From Adiantum capillus-veneris (taxonomy: Eukaryota > Streptophyta > Polypodiopsida > Polypodiales > Pteridaceae), in NCBI GenBank assembly GCA_014529385.2, contig CM043952.1, positions 61,520,119 to 61,584,118 on the forward strand: a DNA stretch of 64,000 nucleotides. The letters run 5' to 3'. The notes under the pieces were generated by a model. The model worked only from the letters and a program-made list of their open reading frames with translations, was not told the origin of the DNA and searched no databases. Positions within the stretch are counted from its first letter, which is position 1. Every line of letters begins with the position of its first letter. The position numbers were made by a program, and so were the translations under genes. Of this stretch, positions 1-14,177 are shown in pieces.

Positions 1-91
1 TCTGGCCAATCCAGTCCGAAGGTAGACGAATAGACAAGGAGTATAAGACGTAGCCGAACAGGTAGACCAACTCACCCCGCCATTTCTGCAC

Positions 92-94
<3 letters not shown>

Positions 95-158
<64 letters not shown>
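95..158. repeat. (GA)n microsatellite
   Basis: An uninterrupted GA dinucleotide tract of about 64 bases. A shorter AG run follows at about 191-202. Bases 1-94 and 203-354 hold nothing I recognise. Confidence 0.95.
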
Positions 159-160
<2 letters not shown>

Positions 161-337
161 TTTCCATAGTTGTTGTCCCATGTGACGCAAAGAGAGAGAG
201 AGCTCTGTGTGTGTATTCGCGCTGGACTCGGCCTGCTGTGTTTAATTGGTGGCAGCTTTATTAGTGATGGATTTTGTATGACGCATTTTTCCTAAACATT
301 GAGTCCAATCAAAGCATAAGCTCCAACTTTGCAGTCA

Positions 338-3192
<2,855 letters not shown>

Positions 3193-3664
3193 AGAGAGAG
3201 AGAGAGAGAGAGGACCACCTATGAGAACTGGATACAAGACTTTGTGTGTGTGTGTGTGACAACACCCATCCAAAGAGAGAGCCGCTCAAAGTTCTGGCAT
3301 GTGTGTCATTAATTTAATTTGTGTCATAGTAAGAGCGAGCGAGACCCGCCGGTAGGCGGGTCGCGCAAGCTAGTTTATTATTGAATTTATGATAGCCTTT
3401 GAATATTCCGTCCTACCAAACTTTGCATACATTCTACCACTTGGAGTGCCACTTATGCTTACATAGCATTTTATGGGTGAAATCTTAGATGCTTGCTTGG
3501 GCGTTCAAGAGGGAAAGGGCAAATAGGTGGATTCTTTTTGGGGGGAGAGGAGCAGGGTGGAGGTGCACTATCCCTAGTTAGACTCTAGAGCTTCCACAAG
3601 AAGATTTAGAAATTTTCTCATGTAGGAAAAGTGAGTCTTTTCCAGTGTTTTTCATACAATGAAT
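3193..3664. other. Non-coding spacer with short microsatellites
   Basis: Short AG (about 3192-3212) and GT (about 3243-3259) tracts are followed by unassigned AT-rich sequence. I see no gene. Confidence 0.6.
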
Positions 3665-3779
3665 AACATCATGAGCTTCTGCTCGAGAGGCACCGCATAT
3701 CTAGCTAGGTACGATTGGAGGCAGGGGAATCATACCTAGCTAGGTATGCGGTGCCTCTCTCACATAAGCTCATGATGTT
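3665..3779. other. Long imperfect hairpin (MIRNA- or MITE-like)
   Basis: Two 52-base arms (3665-3716 and 3728-3779) are reverse complements with 46 of 52 positions matching and an 11-base loop (3717-3727). The mismatches cluster 15-25 bases from the stem base. The size and shape fit a plant microRNA precursor, or a very small inverted-repeat transposon. I do not recognise a known mature microRNA in either arm, and I see no convincing target-site duplication. The transcribed strand is unknown. Confidence 0.6.
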
Positions 3780-6097
3780 GAGGTAAGTCACAATATGGGA
3801 ATTATTGTGAGAATTTGTCCAAAACTTCTTGTGAATTCAGAGGCCCTTTTGTTCTTGTGGGAAATCACAAACAATCACGGCATAAACCATTTGATTGAGG
3901 AATTGTCCTTTCAAAGGTGCTCATGCATTTTGAGCGCCAAGGACGTGGAAGCCTCACTTGACTCTAGAAAAATGACCAAGGAAATCTAGAAGAGCATATG
4001 CTTTTCATTGTTCTCGCTAAATTATTTTTTGGTAGTGGACTCGCTTCAATTATGAAGCATAAAGATATAGCTAGTGCTCCTCAACTCTATAACTCACTCA
4101 ATGGTGTCTCTTGATGGATGGCCATCTTTCCAATGAAATATGCGAGGAATAATAAGTGGGACAAAAGTTTTTGAGGAGCTTCATTAAGAAAACTTGGTTG
4201 GATGCCTTGGTGATTGAAGGGGAAGGGAAAAGGATATGGCAAGTGGAACAACAGGAGGTGACCACGAGGTTGAGCCCCCGCATGGTGCACAAGACCAGCA
4301 AGACGGCTAGCTCGTGCGGATGAAAGGGGGGAAGGTGGGGTGGAAAGTACGAAACGCTCTAGATGAAATCTGAGGAGATTCTATATAGTGAAGTATGCAA
4401 TGACAGAGAATTAGTCACTTTGTTGTCAAAGTATTGCAATGATAGAGAATTTGAAGTATGCTTGATGGCATTATGGAGAAATGACACTACTTTCTTGGCG
4501 TGCAATTAGTGGTGAAAAACAATTAGATTAGACTTAAGTGGGTGTGCAGAGATCCTGGGAATATCATTTTAGCTCTTGAGTGTAAGCACACTTGCACATA
4601 ATTCTATTATGTGCTCCAAGCATAGCTTAAATTTAGCCGATGGTCTATAGCACCATAGGGGACACTTGGGGTGGTGGTCGAAAGAGTAAATGGTAAAAAG
4701 GTCGCTTTTGCATGTATCGAGAGTGGGGGTAAAGTAGGCGTCAGCTCACTTGTTAGCCTACAATTGCAAAAAGAAAACCAACCTAGACATTGCTATTGTT
4801 TTCTTGTTAACTAAGCTTTTCTCAAGCTAACTCTGCCATTTTTGGTAGAGTTAGCTTGTGACGGTAGAGTTTTGCAAGTGCTACCAAAATTCACTGATGT
4901 CAAAAGGACGATGCATGCGAAGGTGCTCTAGCATGATTTAGAACACTTCCCTCTCAAACTTTCTATCCCTAGGAAAAATTTGAGTGTAGTGCCTCCTTCA
5001 AATCACTTTACCATTGTAGGCATGTGAGCTCGCATAATCGGTCTACGGTGGATTTTGCTCGCTCTCTCTAACGGTTTCGAATTGCAAGTCTTATACAATT
5101 TTTCAAGCTCATTCATGAGCAAAAGTAGAAACACTCACACTATATATCTCTCATTTCTCGAATATGTATATCCATATGCCTTCATAAAACACACACAATC
5201 ATCTCATTTGGAGAAAATTTTGGTTATGCATTCATTAAAAACAGCTAAGAGATTTTGGTGATTGCATTTGGGGAAAGCCCCAGCTCCACCTCTACCTCTA
5301 TATTTGTTGAAGACCATCTAGAGCTTCCTGGCCTTACCCTTGCTGGACATACCCTGCAATAAGTGTAATTCAAGAAACGACATCCTTGCATATCCAACAA
5401 CCATATTTGCATTCCAAGAACTTTTTGTTTCCTTAGAAGTACACAACAATTGACATGCATGGCAAGCACAACAATTTCAAGCTCTTTCTAAGAGCCTACA
5501 ACAAACAATCTCATCGTGAAGTTGTTTGCCAATGTCAACTACTCGCTCTAAGTCATTTGATTAGCACAAATCTATTGAGATTCCCTCCCGAACTATTTCC
5601 CAAGCACGCAAGCATGTGCAGCTCCTGTCGTTCACACATCATTTGCGCTACCGAGCTCCTCAACACCTGTTGCGATCCTCCACGTGGCACTCCTCCACTA
5701 AAAGCCAAGCCAAGGTATCTCTCTCTTACTAAAATCTAGGGTATGTCTGTACAAGCATTTCAAGGAGCTTCAATTGTCAGGTGTACGCGTTGCAAGGGCA
5801 GGTTCAAGCTCCATCTGTTTCACTTTCTATCTCTTGTTGCCTGCGTTCCTCCACGTGGAAAGAGGTTTTTTTTTTACCTTCCATTTTCCTTTTGAGCCCC
5901 AAGCCAAGGGATCTCTTTAGATTCCGTCTAATTCAAACGTTGGCACTACCTAATTGCATAAATGTCCTATGCCTTCAAGATACAAGCATGGTGACTAGGG
6001 TTAAAGAGAAATGATCGGAACAATCATTATACAATTATCTTTTTATGATTATGAGGTCTCCTGGCATTTTTCTTATGACATTGACACTTGAAACTTC
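3780..6097. other. Unassigned region
   Basis: Only short, unremarkable open frames on both strands (longest about 94 codons, at 5455-5739). None shows a family motif I recognise. There is no recognisable transposon end or RNA gene. Confidence 0.5.
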
Positions 6098-6240
6098 TCC
6101 TCTCTCTCTCTCTCTCTCTCTCTCTATTAGTAGACTCAATTTCAAGACTCGATAAATAGGTCTCTGAGGCCTCTTTGGGTTTTCCTCACAACATGCAAAT
6201 TGTATTTTTCTTCCTCCTCCTCTTCTTCTTCTTCTTCTTC

Positions 6241-6276
<36 letters not shown>
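6098..6276. repeat. (CT)n, (TTC)n and (TC)n microsatellites
   Basis: CT tract at 6098-6125, a TTC triplet run at about 6221-6241 and a TC tract at 6245-6276, separated by about 90 bases of unique sequence. Confidence 0.95.
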
Positions 6277-6278
<2 letters not shown>

Positions 6279-6750
6279 CCACATGACATGCTTCAAAAAA
6301 AAAATTACCTCAATTTACCCGATAATACCATACTTATGAAATCTTGAGAAACACACATGAAAATTTGATGGGTAATCACGTGGGTTCGAATGGTAAATTT
6401 GACCTAATGAATTAAGGTCTAGGTCTTTTGTTGAAGAATGCTAAACTTGGAGATAAATTGTGTCTCACGTATGTATCCATCGCCTACGAACTTAACTTGG
6501 ATAATTCAAGCCCCTGCATTTGATTGAAGGTTACCATACGAAGGTATTTTTGTGTGTGGCATGCTGCCCTAGAAGCGAGAAGGGAGAAGGACACTGGCTG
6601 TGGATGTGTGTGGATAATCAAGGCATGCCTTGATCCTATATGGCAATAGGACGATCCACATACCCACTTATGTACACACACACACACAGCTGCTCTTCTC
6701 TACTTCATGAATTCTCGCCACCAAGAAAGGGTTATGTGCTTTTGCTGCTC

Positions 6751-6753
6751 AGG

Positions 6754-6804
<51 letters not shown>
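6751..6804. repeat. (TC)n microsatellite
   Basis: An uninterrupted TC tract of about 54 bases. The flanks up to 7553 hold a short AG run (about 7259-7276) and no recognisable gene. Confidence 0.95.
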
Positions 6805-6810
<6 letters not shown>

Positions 6811-7572
6811 CTCTTAGCCTTCCATCCGGGTGGTGTTTGTTCACCTCCCAAAGGTCATCACGTCCTCCCAACTCGTGACTTTGCCTGAATCGGCCTTGCC
6901 TTAATAGAGTAAAATCTTCTTGCCTCTGACCAAGGCCCCCTCTTGCCGCTTCCCTGCTTTCCTTTATTTGCAGTCATGTGAGCTTGCCTAAATATGGCTC
7001 TCCCCTCCCCACAAACCGGGCCAACTATCCTTGTAACCACCATTCTCGTCACTAAACATACCATACATCACACAAATGAACAAAATCTACAATCTAATGG
7101 TATTCCTAATAATTAAAAGGTATTCCTAATTCAAAGATTCTCACAACACAACAAAAACAATGTGCTAGTCTATAGCACGTAGCAACGGGCAACGATGAAG
7201 CACATAGATTTGCAACAATATTAGCTAAGAAGGACAGATACAACATTTTGAAAAAAAAAGAGAGAGAGAGAGAGAGGACACTTTGAAGACAAGAAAACGC
7301 TAAAGAAAAAATAAAAGGAGAAGAAAAACACATCTTTATATGGACACAAAATGTCTTTGGACTTTCCACCTTTATATGTCTTTTGACTTTTCACTTTCAT
7401 CTATCTTTTCATTTCCTAAACTCACACTTCCCTTATGTACTTAAAATGTTTTAAAAGAATTTTTATTTTTTTGAGATTGGGGAAATCTAATGGCAGCACG
7501 TAGCATGTAGGGCTACTTCAATGTCTTTTTTTAAGATGGAAATTAGCTCTATTATTTCAAACCTTGAGGCTC

Positions 7573-8029
7573 ATCGTCTTCTTCTTTTTTTTGGAAAACT
7601 CACAATCCTGAGTAGATTATATTAGTAACTCCAAAGAATTACAATTACTAATCATGCTCGTGTTGAGCCATGACATCTTCCAGAAAACATTAGTACATTG
7701 GCTAATACAAGGGCCATCCCGTGGCAAAGGTCAAACACTTGACTGGCTAAGGGTTAGACTCTTATCCATGCAATTTTGATATTGTTGCAATCACAACCTT
7801 GTTCCACTCTTCAGAGTTCCTCCATTTTCCAATGGCAATAATTGCTTCCTTGCTTTCTTGAATGATCTCCGTGAACCTTGCTGTTTCAATGAAGTTCTCA
7901 AAAAGTCGACAGTTCTTGGCCTTTTATACGTGTTTAAAGTAACAAAACCTGACAATTTGTGTACTGATTAGAAGTGGTTGGCCCATGAATATCTTCCCAC
8001 CCATGAAAAGATTGTTCTTGTAAAACCCA
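7573..8029 (-). mobile_element. LINE, 5'-truncated copy a, with 19-bp target duplication
   Basis: The minus strand carries the last part of a LINE ORF2: the segment after the RT zinc-finger region containing RFTEIIQESKEAI and KWRNSEEWNK, with one internal stop, then a 3' UTR and a terminal GGATTGTGAGT plus A-rich tail at the low-coordinate end. An exact 19-bp direct repeat, ATTTCAAACCTTGAGGCTC, flanks it (7554-7572 and 8030-8048). That is the signature of target-primed reverse transcription. The same C-terminal motif (EIIQES...) recurs in the other copies of this family. Confidence 0.85.
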
Positions 8030-8099
8030 ATTTCAAACCTTGAGGCTCGTCTTCATATAATGTCTCCTAAGTTTGAGTATGTGACTCTAATATAGAAAA

Positions 8100-8520
8100 A
8101 AATCATCCCCAAAAAACACAATGGTGAGTACATTATATTGACAACCACAAAAAATTACAAATGCCTCCCATGCTCTCTCGATCCATGGCATCTTTGAGAG
8201 GTCATTGATACATCGGCTAAAAGGTGAGCCACCCTGCAGCAAACGTAGGGCCCTTATCTATGAGAGTCAGTTCCTATGGTGCCAATTAAAGTGTTCCATT
8301 TGTCAAAATTCTTACGTTTCCCAAAGGTTGGAATTTCCCCCCTGCTTTCTTGTATTATTGTTGTGAACCTATCTATTTCCATGGTGTTATCAAATATATG
8401 ACGGTTCCTAGCCCTCTTGACTTGTTTAAAGTAGTAGAATCTAAGAATTTGTGCTATAATAAGCAGTTCCTAGCTTTTAAGAACCTTCCCTCCCTAACCA
8501 AGAATGTAAAATTTTTCTTT
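8100..8520 (-). mobile_element. LINE, 5'-truncated copy b
   Basis: The minus strand reads RNRHIFDNTMEIDRFTTIIQ followed by ESRGEI and a stop, matching copy a and the other family members. Its 3' end is at about 8100 with the ACTCACCATTGTG terminal motif. The 5' edge is approximate, and no clear target-site duplication was found. Confidence 0.75.
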
Positions 8521-8524
8521 ATTT

Positions 8525-8590
8525 TCTATTTTTGTCAAAACTCACAATTAACAATTGTGAGTTGTGAGTAGATTATATTGACATAGTGAA
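8525..8590 (-). mobile_element. LINE 3'-tail fragment
   Basis: A short piece containing the ACTCACAATTGTTAATTGTG type of terminal palindrome found at the 3' ends of this LINE family, in minus orientation. Only the tail is visible; it may be a very short insertion or a remnant split by copy b. Confidence 0.45.
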
Positions 8591-8727
8591 AAACTTATGA
8601 GAAGGGGTCTAGATATATATCAAAATTGTCAATGGAAAGGGATGACACTCGAAAGTATACTGCATCCCATTCATCTCTTACATTTTCTTATTGTGTTCAA
8701 TGTGTCCATTTATAAGATGGGTGATGA

Positions 8728-9130
8728 CACGTGTGGAAGTCCAAGAACCATCGAGTCTTTGAGAATGTCCTTGAAATAGCTAGTTTCATGTAGATTATTC
8801 AAGAAAGTTCAGAAATGATTGTCGCCACTGGGAAAAAGAAGAACTCCAAAGAGTGGAAGAGGGCAATTAGAGCCGCTAAAATAGACATACATGTTTGAGG
8901 GCATGGGTTTTTTGTTCAAGCTGAGGGTTGCTCCCAGTACAGATAGTGTTTACTTTGATGTCCCTCTTTTATAATGGGGTGGCCCCCTTATCATCCAATG
9001 TATCAGTGATGTATCTGTGGCATCTGGAAGACGCTATATATCAATACGAGCATGGCTTGAATTTTGTAAATTTTTTTCATTATGCTAATATAATATACTC
9101 ACCATTGTGATTTCTACAAAAACAAAAAAA
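8728..9130 (+). mobile_element. LINE, 5'-truncated copy c, with 13-14-bp target duplication
   Basis: The plus strand reads VWKSKNHRVFENVLEIASFM, stop, IIQESSEMIVATGKKK and SKEWKRAIRAAKIDIHV, stop, then a 3' UTR, the ACTCACCATTGTGA terminal motif and an A-rich tail ending at 9130. AGATGGGTGATGA flanks it exactly (8715-8727 and 9131-9143), with one more matching A. It is oriented opposite to copies a and b. Confidence 0.87.
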
Positions 9131-9149
9131 AGATGGGTGATGATGGAAA

Positions 9150-10010
9150 CCTGAACTTCAATCTTAGGTTAGTTGGATTTGGAATGGTCAAGTTCCACTA
9201 GAGAAAAAAGAGTATCATGGCTTTTATCATCGAATATATATAAACAATAGTATTTTTTGGACATTACCTGCAATCCACATATACGTGATGTGGACAAAGA
9301 TTGTGACCTGGCTAGAAAACCAATGCATGGATTGAATCTTATTTTGTTCTTTGAATGTGTAATTTTTAGTGAAATCCACAACGGACACTACCACACCTTC
9401 AAGGAAGATATCTAGACATTGTTTAAATTGCTCATCATGCCATCTGTAAACAATATTGTGCTTTATAAGCTTGCTCATATGATCCCTGAACAATACAAAA
9501 AGTTGACCACACCGCATCTCCTTGTTCGACATAACTTTTCTTTTCTTCTTTTTTGCAGTATCTGTTTCACTAACTTCGAGGTCTTCAAATATCTTGAATG
9601 TTACCTTGCGTGCACTATATGAATCCTCAATTGGGCAAATGGGTAGCTTTTTTGAAAGCCCACATGAGGAGCATTCACCCATCAAACACTTCAGTGCAAA
9701 GGAATTTGAACCGCTAGCCTTTGAGCATAAAACTGATTCCCAAAGCTTTATAAGGCTCCAGAAAATTTTTGTATGGGCATTGCATTTCACATCTGCACCA
9801 CAAATGTCACATTGACAACCACACTCTTTCCCATGAAAACCATAAGAATCTTTCCTTATATGGTTCAAGATATCCCTCAAGAATGACATTTGAACATGCG
9901 TGATGCAACAACAATTGTATCGATCTCGAAGCTTGCATACGAAACAAGGCTTCAACTTTCAACTGTTCTCTGATGAATTTGTACCTCTGAGTGACTCTAT
10001 TTGAAGGCAA
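9150..10010 (-). pseudogene. Transposon-like D-F-x-x-N-Y family protein, frameshifted
   Basis: The minus strand carries about 280 codons split over three frames: RVTQRYKFIREQLKVE (near 10000), then a long frame from 9955 with cysteine clusters (CGCQCDICGADVKC, CSSCGLSKKLPICP), VDFTKNYTFKEQNKIQSMHW and VTIFVHITYMW, then FDDKSHDTLF in a third frame at about 9220. This order matches a large uncharacterised family whose members carry D-F-A-E-N-Y followed downstream by an S-D-G-A motif. I take that family to be transposon-derived (inference). Here the usual glutamate of DFxEN is lysine, and the 3' part is lost next to LINE copy c. Not functional. Confidence 0.6.
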
Positions 10011-10149
10011 AAAAATTATTCTACCTGCATTAAATAATGATAATCAATACATATATTGCAAAATCCAAACTCATTGATGAAAAACTAAAATCAATCTGGT
10101 GGGAGTTAGTCTGAGGTGGGTAAGTGACACTTTTGTGGTCAGTGGAAGG

Positions 10150-11150
10150 AGAAAAATAACAAGAACCTGACTCTATTAGTACCAAGAACTGTAAGATTGG
10201 TGGCTACCAGAACTATGATTGTAGGGTTAGGTACTAATCAGGTTGACAATGTAAGATCCCTTTCAGAAAAATAGCTACCGCTATCAAATGGGTAGCTACC
10301 AAGACTAAGATTGTAAGAATGATGCCTTCCAAAGTACTAGTGGTAGCTACCAGTACTACCATGGTAAACTGGTAGCTACCATTATACCAATATTAATTGT
10401 ATCTACCACCCTGAGAGTGGTAGCTACCTTTTAGACAAATAGCTACCACTATTAGATTGGCAGCTCTCAAGACTATGACTATAAAACTGATGCCTTCCAG
10501 AGTACTAGTCGTAGCTACCAGTACTACCATGGCAGACTAGTAGCTGCCATTGTACCACTATTATACTAGTAGCTACCACCCTGAGAGTGGTAGCTACCTT
10601 TCCTAGGACTAGCATGGCACATCTAGCATTACGAGAGTAATAGCTACGAGATTGATAGTGGTAGCTACCAATCCACCCAAACTACCATTGCAAATTCGTA
10701 GCTGCAGATATAATATTGGTGGCTACCTTTATGGGGACTAGCAAGGAGGTTGACAACAAAAGATACCAATCCACCACCATGGAAGGCTGGCAACTACCAC
10801 TATCAGAATGGCAGCTACCATGACTAGTACTAGAAGACTCTTGCTTCCTCAACACTTGTGGTAGTTACTAGGGTGAGAATGTTAGCCACCAGTCTACCAG
10901 TGCTCACTACCATGGAAGACTTGTAGCTAACATTATAAAAAAATTACAATGCTATCGATAAATATCATAGTGGTAGCTGCTACCTCTCCTAGGAAAACCA
11001 TGGTAGATAGCACTAGTTATGAGACTGCTATAGTAGGTTGAAAGTGATAGCTACCAATCTACTAGGATCATTGTGGAAAATTAGTAGCATGCACTATCAA
11101 AGTAGTGGATACCTTTACCAAGGATAGCATGGAAGCTACCATTGTCTGAT
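10150..11150. repeat. GTAGCTACC-rich degenerate tandem repeat
   Basis: About 1 kb densely studded with GTAGCTACC/GGTAGCTAC and one-off variants. Two 168-base units are clear (10269-10436 and 10437-10604), sharing the landmarks ATGCCTTCCA, GTACTACCATGG and CACCCTGAGAGTGGTAGC. Beyond about 10610 the units decay but the motif continues. The core GGTAGCTACC is self-complementary. No open frame spans it. Confidence 0.85.
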
Positions 11151-11251
11151 GGTGGTGATTAAAAGGATCATTGTGTGAGTCTTTGAGAGTTGGAAGACAA
11201 AGTACCTTGTCCAAAGTTTCTATACAAGAAACACCTCTAGAGGGATTGGCA

Positions 11252-11382
<131 letters not shown>

Positions 11383-11430
11383 GGGGGACATGGGTAGCTA
11401 TGGAGGCAAGGTCCACATAGGAGCAGGATC

Positions 11431-11464
11431 AAACACACACACACACACACACACACGCACGCGC

Positions 11465-11520
<56 letters not shown>
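11431..11520. repeat. (AC)n and (AG)n microsatellites
   Basis: AC tract (about 11432-11460, ending in a GCGCGC stretch) followed by an AG tract (about 11468-11520). Confidence 0.95.
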
Positions 11521-11525
<5 letters not shown>

Positions 11526-11623
11526 GGTCGTAACAGCCTTGGATCGTGGTGGGCACTGCTAAATTTTGAAATTTCTATAATTATTGCTCAAAGTCTCACA
11601 AAAACTTCCATCTAGCTTTAGAT

Positions 11624-12118
11624 TTGGGAGGTAGCTACCACCTTGCTAGTGTTGTGTGGGACACAAGTAGTAAGTCCACCTATTCATGCATATACCCTAG
11701 TACTACCCATCAAAGGGCTGATCGCCTTTCTAAACTTGTAAATGGTGAGCCTCTTAAGGGAATTGAAGATGATTTTCTAGATGCATATCTATTTAATATT
11801 GAGATGGTGCTTAGATGGAGTGAGAGCATAATGCCAATTTTAACCATAGGACAAATGATGATAGACCAAGAGAAAATGGATGATAGAAAATTTGTTGAGC
11901 AAAGCGGTCATTTTCAACTACTTAGTGGAAGATTGAATCACAGAGGCTTCGATGGCATATTAAGGCTATGTATTCAAGCCTCTAATATCCCTTTATACTT
12001 GATGGAGGCATATGCCACTATGGGCTATGTGCACCATGGGAAGACTGGTACCTACCAAAATTTGATGAGAATGGGAGTCTGATGGCCTAGCATGAAGAAT
12101 ACGTATCAATATGTAAAT
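11624..12118 (+). pseudogene. Ty3/gypsy pol fragment (RNase H end to integrase H2C2)
   Basis: The plus frame contains RADRLSKLVNGEPLKGIEDD followed by FLDAYLF, the typical end of a gypsy RNase H (A-D-x-L-S-R ... D-x-x-P-D). Downstream come NHRGFDGILRLCI, LMEAYATMGYVHHGKTGTYQ and, after one in-frame TGA, WPSMKNTYQYVN. The latter corresponds to the integrase N-terminal zinc region (H-x3-H ... WWP). Both the upstream polymerase and the downstream catalytic core are missing, so this is an orphan scrap about 160 codons long. Confidence 0.72.
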
Positions 12119-12543
12119 ATAATTGGATACAATATAAATTCAACTTAATTTACTTTTGATCTAATTTCTTTTATGCAAGCCGAATTGCATATGATGCTGG
12201 AAAAGCAAATTGAAAATTCACAACAAGAAGCTCAACACAAATGGATTCAAAAATGTAAAAGCTCTTACCTTTTGATGATTTTGATTCAAAACATATTGAA
12301 AATAGCTACCAATTTATTGTAAATTACTTCAAATGCAAAATTTGACAAATTTGTCATGATGACGAGCAGGTCCAAAATGCCCCTGAACCTTTAGGATAAC
12401 TCTTCACGTGTTGAAATTGGAGTTTTGAACAGAAAGTTATGATGATTTTATGTTTTGTTTAATTGTAGATTTTTCATGCGTGCACCACATGAAGCCACAG
12501 GAGGCTGAAAATTCCCTATTTTTGTGAAGAAAAAGCAACCACA
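12119..12543. other. Unassigned; possibly leader of the copia-type element
   Basis: AT-rich sequence with no open frame of note. On the minus strand it would lie just downstream of the copia-type primer-binding site at 12544-12554. Confidence 0.4.
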
Positions 12544-12692
12544 CTCTGATACCATGTTGAGAAGACAAAGAAAGAGAAGAACAAAGAGACGATATGCAGA
12601 GAGTACAACCTCAAAGTGTGCAGAATACTCACACTAGATGTATATAAATAGAGGAGAACTAGAGCCTATATATAGAGCAACTATACAAATAG

Positions 12693-12759
<67 letters not shown>

Positions 12760-12760
12760 C
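12544..12760 (-). mobile_element. Ty1/copia-type LTR end with tRNA-iMet primer-binding site
   Basis: On the minus strand an LTR-like end ...CTTCTCAACA abuts TGGTATCAGAG, the classic primer-binding site complementary to initiator tRNA-Met. Going into the LTR there is a TATATATA box at about 12668-12676 and a (TC)n tract at 12702-12757. The outer LTR border and the coding region are not visible, so this is a solo or truncated 5' LTR in minus orientation. Confidence 0.55.
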
Positions 12761-13709
12761 ACACCCCCAAATCTCTCTAATTTCTAGTCTGGCACCATAG
12801 AACGTTTACTTAAAGAGATGCTGCTGTCAAAATTAGGTGGGAGCATAACCTCTACTGAATATAATTGTTCAAGAAAGTATGAAAAATGCTCACACGTGGC
12901 ATCATGAACTTAGACCTAGATAAGGGTATGGCCACCTTGATGATGGCGACGTCACAACTTTACTATGTGGAGTGCATAATCATGAAAGTGTTACAAGTCA
13001 AAGGTCATTCCTAAATTTAGTTGCTAAGTTGAGGGGAATTGATGTGCAAGGTGCCATGAGTACATGTCTTAGTACTCTGAAGCAATGTGCATCAAAACTT
13101 TCATGCTAGCACTTGGATTTGAGTTGGCGTCGTTGCACTCCGATACAAATAATTGGGCTGAGCCAAGTCAATGCAACGAGCTCTATATCTACTATGACAA
13201 GCTCCACATTAAAAAACACCATATTGCTGACACTAGCCTCAGGCAATAATGAACCCCTACAACCCCTTGGTGCTCGCATAACAACTGTCAACCATACTGC
13301 TACCCTACTCAATTACCACCCCAACAAAAACAAGAGCAACCTCAAGTGCATACACTCTGGTCGTATAAATTATTTGTTAATGGATGATGGTGAGGGCAAG
13401 TCATTATAATTTTAGAAGAAGTATTCTAATAGGAATACTAAGGTGACGCATTGCTTTGCTAAATTAAGCTCAGAGTTAAGTATACATACTACACTCATGG
13501 AGTTTGTTTCTTCATTGGTCTACATAAGCTTTAATCGATCTATGTTTTAAACAACCTAGATACTTGGTTACTTTCAATCAAGTTTCACTAGCTTGATGCT
13601 TTGATACAATATGTTGTTAGTAAACCCTTGTTTGTCATGAACCCCAAAACCTTGAAAAAGGGTAGAGACATGAGTGTTATCCAAGTGAGCGTTTTACCCT
13701 TTTTCTTAA
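12761..13709. other. Unassigned region
   Basis: No recognisable gene. The last about 100 bases (13600-13709) may be upstream sequence of LINE copy e, since copy d appears to have inserted into it. Confidence 0.4.
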
Positions 13710-13724
13710 GACAAAAACTCTTAA

Positions 13725-14163
13725 CTCAGATCGGCAGGTTCGTCTTCTTACATAATGTATGGCAGACAAGGAACCGCCGTGTGTTTGAAGGAGGTCTTGA
13801 GATGGCAAGCTTCACAGAAATTATACAAGAAAGCAAAGTGCTAATATGGACGCTCGGACGCAAGCAACATTCGGAGGATTGGTCTAAGACTACTTGTGCC
13901 TTGTTGTCAGCAGAGAGCATGCCTAGGACAGGGGAAAATATTGGCTATCGATCATTAAAAGATCTCAGAAGAACATGATAAGAGACCCTATGTATCAAGG
14001 ATAAGGGGGTGAGTTGGGTGGGATGGCTGCTCTGATAGCCGATGTAATCATGGCCCCTGGATGACATCATGGCTCAACACAAGCATGACAAGACCTTGTA
14101 ATTATTTGGGTTGATAAATATAATTCACTCACAATTGTGAGTTTTGCTATTATTAAAAAAAAG
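13725..14163 (+). mobile_element. LINE, 5'-truncated copy d
   Basis: The plus frame reads HNVWQTRNRRVFEGG, EMASFTEIIQESKVLIWTLG and HSEDWSKTTCALLS, the C-terminal segment of the LINE ORF2, then a 3' UTR, the perfect palindrome ACTCACAATTGTGAGT and an A-rich tail. GACAAAAACTCTTAA (13710-13724) and GACAAAACTCTTAA (14164-14177) flank it as a target duplication with one indel. Confidence 0.8.
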
Positions 14164-14177
14164 GACAAAACTCTTAA

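Noticed and set aside
9262-9275. Splice donor after HITYMWIA in the D-F-x-x-N-Y gene
   Set aside because: GNVQK and, in another frame, FDDKSHDTLF continue the family pattern directly, so this is a frameshift rather than an intron.
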